DNA from: Globomyces pollinis-pini
Taxonomy: Eukaryota; Chytridiomycota; Chytridiomycetes; Rhizophydiales; Globomycetaceae
Length of the DNA: 64,000 nucleotides
Reading direction: 5' to 3'
Assembly (NCBI GenBank): GCA_025399215.1
Contig: MU621122.1
Coordinates: forward strand, 37,572 to 101,571
Shown in pieces: positions 12,459 through 23,768 of the stretch. The notes beneath the pieces are model-generated. The model was not told where the DNA came from and did not search any database. It worked only from the letters and a program-made list of their open reading frames with translations. The position numbers were made by a program, and so were the translations under genes. The stretch's first letter is position 1. Every line of letters begins with the position of its first letter.

Positions 12459-14785
12459 ATGCCTACTTTACACCCTCATCTTCAAGTTTTGCAGTATTCG
12501 GAAGACGAATTGAAGGCCTTTAAGTCAAAGGCTGTACCGGCTATTCAATCTACAAACAAGGACGAAACTGCAGTTTACAGAACTGCTCTATCTCCTCAGG
12601 AAATCGTTAAGTTCTTTCCTCATTCGAAAACTGTCCAAGATCTGTTTATGTATTCTGTCAAGGCGTTTCCAAATAATCCTTTTCTGGGTACACGCTTTCC
12701 GTCCCTCAATAAGGGTCAAGTGGTTTGGTCTGACTACCAATGGAAAACTTACGGTCAGGTATCTTCCATCTTTATCTGAAAATTAGTTCAATGAAGATCG
12801 TTTAAATTTTGGGGCTGGTCTCATCAACTTATATAACAAATATGTGACTGAAAAGGCAGCACAATGGTTTATAGGAATCTTTGCATTGAATCGATACGAA
12901 TGGATTGTGTCGGATTTAGGGGCTGGTGCTTATAGTATCCCTAATGTTGCCCTATATGACACCCTCGGACCAGAAACATCGGAGTTCATTTTGAACCATG
13001 CTGAAGTTCCTATTTTGGTTACCAGCTCTGATAAGGTTGCTGCTGTTTTAGAATTGTCACCAAAGTGCCCATATCTGAAAGTGGTTATAGTAATGGAGTC
13101 ATTATTCAAAGATCAACCAAGCAACTTACCAATATTTAAGAAATGGGGTGCACAAATTGGAGTTCATGTTGTTTCTTTCTCTGAAGTGCTGGAATTGGGA
13201 AAGAAATTTCCAGTGGCAGTAAGGATGCCTGGACCAGAAGACTTACTTTGTCTATCTTATACTTCAGGTTAGTAATTCTTCTTGGCCTTCTTTATCGCAA
13301 TGAACATTTAAACATTTCTTATACTTTGATTGATTTTTCAGGCACTACCGGTAACCCCAAAGCAGCAATGTTGACACATTCAAATATGATCTCCACCTTA
13401 CGAGGTCTTTCTTTAATAACTGGTTTTGACGACAAAGAAGTTCACATTTCCTACCTCCCTCTGGCTCATATATTTGAAAGAGTCAATATTCTTGGTATCA
13501 CTATGGTTGGTGGTTCTGCTGGTTTTTTCAGAGGAGATGGTATACTAATTGCACTTTAACGGTAGTCACTTTACTGATTGAAGATATTGGAGTTTTGAGA
13601 CCAACAGTTTTCGCATCGGTACCTAGATTGCTGAACCGAATTTACGATAAAATTATTCAAGGAGCTCTGCATTCAGGTTCTGCTGTGAAAGCAGCACTCT
13701 TTACTAGGGCTTTGGATGCAAAGCTACATTATTTGAAACAAGATGGTAGCCTAAATCATAGCATCTGGGACCCTTTAGTGTTTAACAAAGTTAAGGCTGT
13801 ATTGGGTGGCCGAGTAAAGCTAATCATCACGGCTTCTGCCCCTATCTCCTCCAATACATTAAACTTTTTGCGAGTCATAACTGGAGGTCAAGTGATTGAA
13901 GCATATGGTCAGACTGAATCCTGTGGTGGCTCTACTGTATCTTGGAAGAATGATTTTTCAACCAATAATGTCGGAATTGTAACCCCAAAGTAACTGAAAT
14001 TATATGATTTATTATAGTACCGAAGTAAAACTTGTGTCTGTGCCTGAAATGAACTATTTTGCAAAAGACTTAAAGGTATTCACTGTACAAGCTGAAGTTA
14101 GGGAGAAATTTGGTTAAGAGGAAATGGTGTTTTCAAAGGCTATTACAAAGATAAGGCTAAAACAGCAGAAACTATCACTGAAGATGGGTGGCTGAAAACG
14201 GGCGATATTGGTACTATTGACGCACAAGGACATGTATCAATTGTTGATAGAAAGAAAAATATCTTCAAATTGGCACAAGGAGAGTACGTTGCTCCAGAAA
14301 AAGTAACGATCATTTTTATTGATTATTAGTTGGAAAATATTTACCTAAAAAGTCCATTTGTCGCCCAAATTTACGTTCATGGTGATTCACTTCAGGCCGA
14401 ATTAGTTGGGGTGATAGTCCCTGATCAAGACTTCAGTATCGGTTATGCAATCAAGGAGGGTCTACTTCCTGCAAATACTCCAATCCCACCCCCTGCAACA
14501 CCCGGTGCCCCACCATCCCCACTCTTGGTGAAATTGTGCGAAAACCCGAAATTTAAAGCTGCCATTTTTAAAGACCTTACTGCCTACGGTAAAGCGGATA
14601 AAGTTCGTGGTTTTGAATTCTTAAAAGCCATTCATCTTGAGCCAGAGATGTTCTCTACAGAATCTGGCTTGTTAACTCCAACTATGAAAATGAAACGACC
14701 TGAAGCGGTGAGCAAGTATAGAAGTATCTTGGATGGGCTATATAAGGAGTTAGATGACAAGCGTGTCCCTTCGTCTAAGTTATAA
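12459..14785 (+). CDS. Long-chain acyl-CoA synthetase
   Basis: About seven exons separated by introns of 26-80 nt. It activates fatty acids to acyl-CoA using ATP, for lipid synthesis or beta-oxidation, on ER, peroxisome or lipid-droplet membranes. The ANL-superfamily motifs are in order: LSYTSG|GTTGNPKAAMLTH (P-loop, split by an intron), the LPLAHIFER motif, VFASVPRLLNRIYDKI, IEAYGQTESCGG, GWLKTGDIG and the VDRKKNIFKLAQGEYVAPEK hinge/lysine region, then a C-terminal domain ending TPTMKMKRPEAVSKY. That layout is that of ACSL/FAA enzymes. The length (about 680 residues) is normal. The start MPTLHPHLQVLQY is the first ATG in frame. Confidence 0.93.
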
Positions 14786-14893
14786 ATCGTATTGGAACTC
14801 ATTTTAATTATTTGTTTTGTTTGGTAATTGAGCGTTTTGGTGTTGCAGTATTGAAACTAGTAGTCGCATGTCAATGTCAACGCACTGACTGAT

Positions 14894-15268
14894 ATGGCTC
14901 TTTTCCTTTCTCAAATGCAAGGAATTCTATCTCTGTTGGTTCTAACATCTCCCATTTTGACAATTAAGTTATTTTGCTCACAAGATTGGAGACCTGTTTG
15001 TGCTGAATTGAACAACCTCCAAAAAACCTTTGGAAATGAATGTCTCGCTATAAATGAAGGATATAATGTGATAGACTTTAACCATCCCTGCAAAGATCAA
15101 TTCTGTTCTTCCGTTTTTGATCCAGTATGTGGACTTAAAGCAGGAGTTGAACACACTTATGAAAATGAATGCAAACTAAAAGTTGATGGTGCGGAACTGA
15201 AGTGGAAGGGAGAATGTCACAATCTGAAAACCTCCAAAGCATCCAGCATATTTGGTGTTTATACTTGA
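14894..15268 (+). CDS. Secreted two-Kazal-domain protein
   Basis: Single exon, 124 residues. A hydrophobic N-terminus (FLSQMQGILSLLVLTSPIL) is a likely signal peptide. Two Kazal-type domains follow: CSQDWRPVCAELNN...FGNECLAINEGY and CSSVFDPVCGLKAG...YENECKLKVDGAEL, each with the PVC, the NEC and a final Cys. Kazal domains often inhibit serine proteases. No GPI signal is evident at the C-terminus. The first domain is of the same subtype (ECLA...GY) as the first domains of the two Kazal proteins at 21-22 kb, so these are paralogues. Target and role are unknown. Confidence 0.8.
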   Translation: MALFLSQMQGILSLLVLTSPILTIKLFCSQDWRPVCAELNNLQKTFGNECLAINEGYNVIDFNHPCKDQFCSSVFDPVCGLKAGVEHTYENECKLKVDGAELKWKGECHNLKTSKASSIFGVYT

Positions 15269-15354
15269 ATAAAACTGCCTTGAACATTTATCTAATCAAG
15301 AATTGAGTCCAGTATCATGCAGCTTTACATTTTTTCTAATCTTTGTGAAATGTC

Positions 15355-15366
15355 AAACGCGAAAAA
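15355..15366. promoter_or_regulatory. AAACGCGAAAA element upstream of 7TM gene A
   Basis: AAACGCGAAA core on the coding strand, about 15 nt before the ATG at 15381. Same core as at 1947 and 38781. Function is inferred. Confidence 0.45.
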
Positions 15367-15380
15367 AAGCTTCCCCTTTG

Positions 15381-16334
15381 ATGGATTTCAGTGATAATAC
15401 GACAAGAATATTTTATTTTGCAACTATTAGTGGATTATCACTTAGCTCATTGGGATTAATTTTGTTTGCTATAAGGGAATGCAATAATTTTACGGTATCT
15501 AATCGTCATCGATATCAGTTCTTCGCGATTGGACTTCAGCTCTTTTTTTTAATAGCAGTTGCAGCAAAATTAATCAATCTTATAATTTCGGACAAAATTG
15601 ATGCTCTGGATCTAGTTTCTCAAATAGCTGATTTTGTCGCAATAACATTTTCTGTGTTGGCAGAAACGGAAATTTTAAGGTAAGGATTGATGGGTTTTAA
15701 TCTCTAATATTCCAGACTGTTACAAGTCATTCTGCCATTTTCAATGCGACAGATATTTGCATTCCAGATATTTGCATTAATCTACAGCTTCGCAACAGGT
15801 GGATGTAAGATTATCATGTCTAACCAAAATAAGATCGTTTGATAAGCTGGCTGCCACTGGTAACGGACCAATACTCTAATTTCCTTCGGAAAGTAATGTA
15901 TCCAGTTCTGACTTTAGTGGAACGCTTGGGGGGCATATGCATGGTATGGAGGTGTAGGATTTTATGTGCTGATACAATCAGCTTATGTCACATATATGAT
16001 GTATAGGCAATATAGTCAAATTGCAATGGCTAAACGTGATGTTATCAGAATTCAATGTATAAAAGTTTGGGTTGGATTATTCTCAATGCTTATCTTGTTT
16101 CTTTTTGGAATGGTGATTATGATGTTCGGAAATACAATGGAGAAGTCAACCAAAACTAACACAGCATCCATTGGTAGGTATTTAGCCAGTATCAATGCTT
16201 GTATAAAGGCATTCATAGCTTTTATATATCCAACTGTATTTGAAAATATTAAAGGATTTTGCTTAAGCAAAAGCAGTATCGTTATGTCCAGCAAAAAGAA
16301 AGAGAGTAAAATCAAACGGGGATTTACCAAATGA
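15381..16334 (+). CDS. Orphan seven-helix membrane protein, tandem copy A
   Basis: Spliced gene. The start MDFSDNTT matches MDISDATT of the neighbouring copy. Helices can be traced at SGLSLSSLGLILFAI, IGLQLFFLIAVAAKLINLI, ADFVAITFSVLAETEIL, LLQVILPFSMRQ plus ALIYSFATGG, the WYGGVGFYVLIQSAYVTYMMY segment, VGLFSMLILFLFGMVIMM and the ASINACIKAFIAFIYP segment, seven in all. A short extracellular N-terminus and a Lys/Ser-rich cytoplasmic tail give GPCR-like topology. I recognise no named family. Conserved between copies: FSVLAE-x-EILRLLQVILP, GGCK, AWYGGVG, and KGFCLSKSS after helix 7. Confidence 0.7.
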
Positions 16335-16434
16335 AGTGAAATCATTCAATAAATATTGATCATAATTTAATAATATTTGAATAGATTAATATCTGATATA
16401 ATATTGGACTTCATAGTTTATAATCTGACCACAA

Positions 16435-16444
16435 AAAAACGCGT
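16435..16444. promoter_or_regulatory. AAAAACGCGT element upstream of 7TM gene B
   Basis: ACGCGT core about 50 nt before the ATG at 16494; a variant of the element seen before copy A. Confidence 0.35.
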
Positions 16445-16493
16445 CCACAATATCAATCTATTATTATTACTTTTACAGAATAGAACTGTAGAA

Positions 16494-17551
16494 ATGGATA
16501 TCAGCGACGCTACCACTGACATGATACTAAAAGTTACAATAGGAGGACTGGTTGTTTCTTTAGTGTTGTTATTGGTTTATCTGCTCTTCTGTCTACAGGA
16601 ATTGACTAATAATTCGACTAGAAAACTATATCAGTTTTACCTGGCTGGTTTAGATGCATTCTTTTTTATGGCCTTATGCGCTAAGATACCACAATTGCTG
16701 GATGATAATAACATAATTGCTACATACTTTGGAGGATTATGTGATTACATTGGGGTAACTTTTAGCGTCTTAGCAGAGCTGGAAATTTTACGGTACGTAT
16801 GGAATCCCTATCATATACCTTTGCTAACTAGAACTACCAAAAAAGTCTTGCTTTTGATTGAACTTTATAGGTTACTACAAGTGATTCTTCCCGTTTCACC
16901 TAAAACCATATCAATATTTCGGAAATGTGTGATAATCTATGTGGTCACTACAGGAGGATGTAAATTGTTTCAAATTTATGTGTAGATAGGATATTCGATG
17001 GCCTACCATTCATTACAGGTGGGTTTCGGAACTTTTTGTTACTTGTAACGCTTTAATTGAAAACTAATCACTAGTGGGGATACTATGGAGCGTTAGCATG
17101 GTATGGAGGTGTTGGGATTTATATTCTTGCACAATCAACATTCATTACTATTTTAATGTATAAACAGTACACAAAAATATCTTCAGCCAACAAGGATATT
17201 ATAAAATCTGAATGTATAAAGATCGTAGTTGGAATTTCAATCATGTTTCTATTAGTTATTGTAGGAATGGGGATCCTGGTTATTGGAATGTCATTCACTA
17301 AGAAATATCCTACCAAAAATGGATCAATTGTCAATAAATGCTTGGCGGGTATAAATGGATGTGTAAAAGCGGTACTGGTATTTATATATCCGTCAATATT
17401 TGAAGGCATCAAGGGATTTTGTTTGAGCAAATCATCAGCTGCAAGCTCGTTCAAAAAGAAGAGCATGATCTCAAAGTTCAAAATGGCCACAGATATCAGA
17501 AGCAAAATGGAGACGAAAAGTAGGGGGGATGTAAAAAGCAGAACAAAATAG
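16494..17551 (+). CDS. Orphan seven-helix membrane protein, tandem copy B
   Basis: Head-to-tail paralogue of the preceding gene, with the same start motif (MDISDATT), the same intron after EILR, and the same helix order. Helix 1 is GLVVSLVLLLVYLLF and helix 7 is in AGINGCVKAVLVFIYPSIF, followed by the shared KGFCLSKSS and a basic tail ending KSRTK. Two or three introns fall between helices 3 and 5; the middle of the gene (about 16.98-17.08 kb) needs transcript data to place splice sites. Divergence is moderate, so the duplication is not recent. Possible receptor or sensor; ligand unknown. Confidence 0.7.
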
Positions 17552-17680
17552 AAGTACCAGGCCAATCTGCACTGGCGTAATCAATTGGATTATAATATTT
17601 GAGATATAAAATAAACACTTTCAAGCTCATGTCAATGGAACAAAAGTTTATTGAAGCCTATCAGTTTCTGAGAGCTCCAG

Positions 17681-18461
17681 TTAAGCAACAGTCAAATCAT
17701 CACTTATATAAACAACAAAGTATCTTACCTAAAGTATAGATGTATAACAGGTAGCCATTGATCAGAATTCATTCCCAATTGATCAAATATCTCATCCTCA
17801 TCTTTCATTCCATTTTCTGCCAACGTCAATGACATATCCAATAAGACAGAAAGTCTCTTCCACATGTAACCTTTGGCGTGAGCGTTAATTGCGTTGTATC
17901 GGTCTTGGATAGCGGACAATGTATCTTCAGAGCAAACCTACACCGTTAAATGCTTCAGTTTACTTCAAGTATATGCTCGTCTTTAGTCAGTGTATTTACG
18001 ATCCGAATCTTTCTAGTCTTCGCGGAAAGATACCCTAAACATCGTCGTTGGTCTTTCCACCATGGTACAAAATCGTTTGGAATTGTCCAATCAGTTCTTG
18101 GCAAATGTGGACCGACGTCTAAAAACTTTCCAATTGGTGTTGAGGTGGTTTCTATTCCACTTAATAAATGTATTTGTGTTTTTAACTACCGTAAATAACC
18201 TATCCGTCTACCTCTCCTGTTTTTGAATCAAACCAATGTGAAATGTCTTGACCTGCGTTTGCCAAGATTGGTGTTAGTTTTGGACTACCTAATGTGCAGT
18301 CGTATCAAATGTACAATCTGATTACCATCATGTTTTGCAACTAAATCGGTCAAATCGTAAACACACCCTAACCAAGATAGCCAACAGTCTTCTGGTGAAT
18401 TGTGTAAGGATACTTGCTCTGGTGTGAAATATGGATATTGCTTTGGTTTGTCTTGACTCAT
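17681..18461 (-). CDS. CYB5D1: Cytochrome b5 domain-containing protein 1
   Basis: Several exons. The N-terminus reads MSQDKPKQYPYFTPEQVSLH, then DCWLSWLGCVYDLTDLVAKH and, after an intron, GQDISHWFDSKTGEV, the b5-like heme pocket with its two His. The C-terminal ubiquitin-like half has RYNAINAHAKGYMWKRL and LDMSLTLAENGM. The terminal exon, joined over a 26-nt intron, gives LYFSDDLTVA and stop, matching the family ending. CYB5D1 orthologues are found in ciliated or flagellated eukaryotes and act in the axoneme (radial-spoke region) in animals and algae, so this supports a flagellated life stage. An AAAACGCGC element lies 10 nt upstream of the ATG. Confidence 0.88.
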
Positions 18462-18470
18462 TTTTCAGCA

Positions 18471-18479
18471 AAAACGCGC
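18471..18479. promoter_or_regulatory. AAAACGCGC element upstream of CYB5D1
   Basis: ACGCGC core 10 nt upstream of the CYB5D1 ATG on the opposite strand; related to the AAACGCGAAA elements at other starts. Confidence 0.35.
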
Positions 18480-18580
18480 TCAATGAAGTCTATTTTTGTA
18501 ACACATCAGATGGGCAAAAGTAATCATATTACGTGAACTTAAAAAGCTTTATTATATATGAATACGTATGAATTCAAATA

Positions 18581-21137
18581 TCACTCTTCCATTTCTTCAT
18601 CTTCAACTTCAATATTGTTGGAATTATATATTCTAGTAGTCCATTTGGGGAATAGTCGTTTATAAAGATTCATACAAACAGTATCATGCTGTTTGATACC
18701 AGCATCAAATTGACACTTCATATATCCATGTGTTCCCAAACTCTCCTTGATATGACCAGTACGCCCAAACTTAGTGTGCAATTGTATTGGTTTGAAATAA
18801 TCCACATCCTTTGGCGAATGGAACATAAATCGAATGACCGCACCACGTTTGTGGATTTTAAATGGATGTCCCGTAAGAACGATTCTCTTGGCAATAATTC
18901 GCAAAGGTTGAGGATCTAATAAAGAACCATATGCTACCAAAGGAGGAGCTGAATCTAAGATATAATCAGATACTACTATCGTTTTAGATACCTTCAGTCC
19001 ACTTTGCATTTGGGGTGTACTTAAATAACAGAATTGGTGCAGGGCCGAATTGAATAGGTGCATAAATACTTGCCATGGAGGTTTTTCCGTGAGTTAAATA
19101 GCGTTCAAACTTGTGAACGTTGTTTGGACCACCTCTCGTAAATGTTGAGTAAATAGGCTGCACAATATAGCGGCGAAATCCAATCATTAAAATCATAGGA
19201 TCCTTTGATTTCACTGGCTCTTGAAATTCGCTGGTTCGCTTAAGACTAAAGTTGACAATAGATATCTTATGCTCGTATGGCATTAACCCAAATACACTTA
19301 GAATAGAATCTTCAGGTCGATCTATTGAATTTAAGTGGAAAGTAATGAATACCTTGAATTGATGCTGGAACTCTATCAATTTCAATGGTCACTCTGGTTC
19401 CGGGAGCAACACCGCCTTCATCATCAAGAGAATCGATGGCTCTTTTCTTGCTTCTTTTGAAGTTTTTAAATTGAAAGATTCTAGAATAGTCGACAGGTAA
19501 ATTTTCATATGGATCCCAAGGGGATGTACGAAACGACTTGAGTCCTCTATATCTAGCAAATCGTTCGGCAGCCGATATGTATTGCGGAGTGTCCACTTCA
19601 TCCGGAAATTGAAGATGATCTCGCTCTTCTTCAACTCTCTTCAGGTAGTCCTTTAACCTGAATAATTAAATTAGTAAAACACATACTGTAGCGCATTTTC
19701 TTCATCATCCAATCCGTCAAATTTGACTGATCTTGTATCAACGTCAATCTCTTCCTGTTCACCTTCACTATCACCATTGTCCATATCCGAGTCGTCTTCA
19801 GGCTGCATTTGTTCATCGTCATCAGAAACTTCTTCACCATTTTCATCATCATCTAATATCCAAGCAGCTTGGTATGATGAGGTACCAACAGGAACTTTTC
19901 TTTTCATTGATGTCTCTCCAAAAGGTGCCTCATCTTCTAAATGCTCCATGTTTTTCACTCGCTCTAAAGGGTTAAATTCTATTGAATACCATCAGCCTCT
20001 GCTAATTCTTCCTCCGTTGGCCAAGTTTGTTCCCCTTCCATAGGATCCACATCATTTTGATCTACAAGAGACTCCTAAAAGATATAAATTTCGAAAATTA
20101 CCCTTAATTCAGGGTTGGCTTCATGCAAAACGTTCTCCATTGCAACATCTGCTCCACGTTTAGACTCTGTCGCATCTAGAATCCGGTTGACTTGAAAATC
20201 ACCAAATTCAGGGATATGAACCAATCTATTAGCAGACATATTGTTTCCGCGAATGTACCCGGTTACTTTAAAAGTGCCAAATTCCTGTATACTAATTAAT
20301 ATTCAAGTCGAATTACCCCATCTTCATTTGGGACAAATTCTGACGACTGAGCAGTAATATATGGATATCTTTCTCTCCATACAATTCCCGATGGCATTTG
20401 ACTTGAAATATGACGAATACAATTCACGCACTCTTGGGTAGATTCTACAGAAAACAACTTTTGGTCTTGTGCAAAATGATGATTCATATAATACATTAAA
20501 GACTTTCTAATTTCTTGCTTCTTCTTGTCGTTGAATTCAGATAAATGCTACCGTATCAAATATACAATCAAAAACCTACTTGCACCATACAAATGACGTT
20601 TGGGACACCTTGTGCTTTAATTGCAGACATGATTTTTTCACCAAAAGCATCTACCTCTTCTTTTGCAGAAAGTAAATATATAACTAAATCGGCCACTTTC
20701 AATGCATCAAGACAGTCCATTAGATTTCGTTTCAAAGGCATGAATGCAATCCTCTGTTTGTGAGATTCATTTGTTAAAATAGCAACTCCGTGATTCAATA
20801 CACAAGTATCTTCTTGAGCATTGAATAATTGCTGAACCGTGACATGTGAGTCAACATCAGGACAAAGAGGGATGATAGCAACTGACTTTGGCGTGGCATG
20901 CAAACCACTAAACAGTCTAGCATTTGTTTGAATCAACTGTCGTTTTTGCTGTTGAATCAACTTTGCCCTGTTCTTTTTGTTACTTTTCAGTTGGTCTGGG
21001 AGAGACTTTGACTGACTGTTTCTGTTAACTTTTCCTTTATTCAAAGCTTTCAAAGACCCCTTCGAAGCATGCTTTGACTTGAATGGTTTGTTGTTCAATT
21101 TCTGACTGGAACGATGTGAATACGTTTGTTCTGTCAT
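18581..21137 (-). CDS. TSR1: Pre-rRNA-processing GTPase-like protein TSR1
   Basis: Five or more exons. The N-terminus is basic and Ser/Lys-rich ([18 protein letters not shown]). Next comes the degenerate GTPase-like domain ([37 protein letters not shown]), an acidic linker with runs of Asp/Glu (about 19.73-19.85 kb), then [32 protein letters not shown] and the beta-barrel C-terminus ending [19 protein letters not shown]1 is a 40S ribosome assembly factor that occupies the subunit interface of pre-40S particles; it lacks a working GTP site in all known members. Start at 21137 is the first ATG in frame. Lies 120 nt upstream of CYB5D1 on the same strand. Confidence 0.93.
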
Positions 21138-21220
21138 TATTAAAAAAAAAATAAACGTTAAAAAAAATTATGAGAATGAAATGAAAATTAGAATTTAACT
21201 CAAACACACCCAAGTTTATT

Positions 21221-21925
21221 TCAAAGATACAGATAAAGATAACTCATCACCAATACAAGAACTGGAAGTAATGGTACGTAAGACGATAAAATCACTCCAG
21301 ATGAAGGTGGATTTGTTTTGCATTCTCCTTGACTAACCAGTTGTGCATTGTTGTTTTTCATTTCACACTCATTCGCATAAGTGGTGTCCTTACCATCTTT
21401 CTTTCCACACACAGGAGAATATATTTTGGGACATGGCTCGAAAGTCTTGCATTCACCTTGACTAACTAATTGCGCATTGTTATTTTTCATTTCGCATTCG
21501 TTTGCATAAGTCGTTTCCTTACCATCCTTTTTTCCACAAACGGGATCATATATTTTAGGACATGGCTCCAAAGTCTTGCATTCTCCCTGGAAAACTAATT
21601 GCGCATTGTTGTTTTTCATTTCACATTCATTAGGAAATGTAACATCCTTTCCATCCTTCTTCCCACAAACTGGTGCAAATATCGCTGCACATACTTGCAA
21701 GTCATTGCATCCTTTCTCTGAATTGACAATTTTATACCCTTCCTTCAAAGCCAGACACGCATTAGAAAAAGTGAGTCGGATATTGTTCAGTTCAGCACAC
21801 ACTGGCGCAAACTCTTTGGAGCAATCTGCTTGGGTGTGTACTAATAACGCTTGGAGAAGGATACTCAGGATCATGAAAGAAATTATTAGTACCACATCAT
21901 TAAGTTTTGCTAACGGACATTGCAT
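21221..21925 (-). CDS. Four-Kazal-domain, probably GPI-anchored surface protein
   Basis: Single exon, 234 residues. N-terminal signal/anchor region VVLIISFMILSILLQALLV, then four Kazal domains. The first (CSKEFAPVCAELNN...CLALKEGY) is divergent. The next three, about 43 residues each, are nearly identical and carry PVCGKKDGK, NECEMKNNNAQLV and QGEC. The C-terminus is a Pro/Ser linker and a hydrophobic end (VPLLPVLVLVMSYLYLYL), typical of a GPI signal or membrane anchor. The near-identity of domains 2-4 suggests recent internal duplication or gene conversion. Protease inhibition is the family's usual role; the partner is unknown. Confidence 0.85.
   Translation of the reverse strand: MQCPLAKLNDVVLIISFMILSILLQALLVHTQADCSKEFAPVCAELNNIRLTFSNACLALKEGYKIVNSEKGCNDLQVCAAIFAPVCGKKDGKDVTFPNECEMKNNNAQLVFQGECKTLEPCPKIYDPVCGKKDGKETTYANECEMKNNNAQLVSQGECKTFEPCPKIYSPVCGKKDGKDTTYANECEMKNNNAQLVSQGECKTNPPSSGVILSSYVPLLPVLVLVMSYLYLYL
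21290..21680 (-). repeat. In-frame tandem repeat (three Kazal units)
   Basis: Three tandem copies of a unit of roughly 129 nt inside the four-Kazal gene, each coding PVCGKKDGK...NECEMKNNNAQLV...GEC. The copies differ by a few bases, mostly at third positions. Confidence 0.8.
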
Positions 21926-22050
21926 GGTTCATCACATGGAGAAAAGCCAAAAGAACGTTAGGTGTTTATGTAGGAGAGATTGAAAATGGTCAAGTTATTG
22001 ATGATGTTTAAACAAAAAGTGGAAAGCAAGCATAGGTTTATTAATATGAA

Positions 22051-22248
22051 TCAATTTTGAACATGAATAGCAGGAGGACAACGACCAGTATGCAAAATGG
22101 TATAATTTTCAGCCAAAGCCAGGCATTTATTTGCAAATGTTCTGTTTTCAGAGCCATCCAAAGAAGCGCATACGGGCATCAGTTCTCTAGTGCAAGAATG
22201 TGAGTAAACTGCTGATCCTAGTAATGTTATGAGTGTGATGAGTTGCAT
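22051..22248 (-). CDS. Small secreted single-Kazal protein
   Basis: 65 residues, single exon. A signal peptide (MQLITLITLLGSAVYS) is followed directly by one Kazal-like domain: SCTRELMPVCASLDG, FANKCLALAENYTILH, GRC. It resembles the first domain of the other two Kazal proteins rather than the tandem domains. Located 125 nt upstream of the four-Kazal gene on the same strand, consistent with local duplication. Confidence 0.75.
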   Translation of the reverse strand: MQLITLITLLGSAVYSHSCTRELMPVCASLDGSENRTFANKCLALAENYTILHTGRCPPAIHVQN

Positions 22249-22416
22249 AAAAGAAAGAAATTGGAACTAAAACAGTGGCTTTACCAACAACTACCTCTTA
22301 AACATTTAATGGCAAAAACAATTGGGAAAGAGAAACAGGAATGATACCGCCTAGTGAAAGAGAATAGGCCTTGATCTCATCCATACCAAACACCTGACTG
22401 TAAAAAGTTTCACCGA

Positions 22417-23768
22417 ATGTCTTCTCAACCTTTCTATAACCTATATCCTAACCATTCCTACTCATATACTTATCTTGTCCTGAAAAGATGGGTAATTCTG
22501 TTACCTAGAATTGTACTCGCAATCTTGTCCCATTTGATATTTGGTCCAAAGATTCAAGATTGGGATTTACTTTACCAGATCACTGTTATATCTGTATTTT
22601 ATAATCAACTTAAAATGTTATTAGGCTATTTGTTGGGATCAATTTGGCGGTTCCAATATTCAACAAAAACAACAGGCTGCACATATTGCATTACTTCCTA
22701 CTCCATCCAAGTGCAAAATTGTCAAGTCTAAGTTTAAAAGAGATCAAAAAGTCATTGATTATCTGTCTCAATTACCATCTGATCATGCCCCTCATGCAAA
22801 AAACGCGGATGAAAGAGTTTATGGAGAATGGATTCAATCTGATACATTGACAGTTGCTGATGAAGATCACGTTATCTACTATCTTCATGGAGGTGGATAC
22901 TATACCGGCAGCATTGAAGTCTATAAAACTCTTCTGTATCACTTATCCAAAACTAGTAACTCAAAAGTATTCGGTATTATTACCCATTTCCTCATCCATT
23001 TAGCCATTCAATATCGTCTCGCTCCTCAAAATCCATACCCATGTGGTTTAATTGATGCAGTATCCGGATATCTGTATCTATTGGAACAAGGCTACTCTCC
23101 AAATAACATCGTCATTTCTGGGGATTCAGCAGTAAGACGCGAATTTCATACTGATATCAAATTAGGGCGGCGGGTTAGCAATATCTCTCTGTTTGGTATT
23201 ACGAGACATGAAGCTAGTCCAGCCTGCTGCATTGTATCTCATATGTCCATGGGTTATTCACTTATGATTTAATATTTAGGTCGACTTAACCAGCTCATTT
23301 CCCAGCTTTCAAACAAATGCACCTTATGATATCATAAAACCACATCCAAAAGATCAAAGAATACCAAATCGGTTACAATACTATACAAAAGATGAATGCT
23401 TGAAAGAGAGTTATGTTAGCCCTATTTGGTCAAAAGATCTTACAAACTTGATTCCAATGTTTATTCAAACAGGTACAGTTGAGAGATTACATGATGAAAT
23501 CATTGAGTTTTCAAAGAAGGTTGCAAAATTCAATAATAGCATCACTTTAGAGACTTATCAAGTAAGTATCATAATGTTGACGATTTATTAGAGTCATGTT
23601 CATGATTTTTTGTTGATGGCGGAATTAAATGATGGTGCTTATCAAGCTTGTATACGAGCTGGTGAATTCATAAAGCGTGCAACTTTAAGATCTAATCCAA
23701 TTGGAAAGGATTCTATTCGAGTTTCACTAAGCTTTACTGGCAACGAAATAAAATCTGAACGAATGTAG
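22417..23768 (+). CDS. Alpha/beta hydrolase, hormone-sensitive-lipase type (copy 1)
   Basis: About six exons with introns of 25-45 nt. An N-terminal hydrophobic helix (RWVILLPRIVLAILSHLIF) may anchor it in the ER. The oxyanion motif is YYLHGGGYYTGS; the nucleophile motif GDSAGGG is created by joining GDSA to GGG across a 35-nt intron. The acid is probably in TGTVERLHDE and the catalytic His in SHVHDF near the C-terminus. Family members hydrolyse carboxyl esters, for example steryl or acyl esters. Convergent with a second copy on the other strand; the two share layout but are clearly diverged. Confidence 0.82.

Noticed and set aside
19723..20043. Ser-rich plus-strand frame opposite TSR1
   Set aside because: Antisense of the acidic Asp/Glu linker of TSR1; composition explains it.
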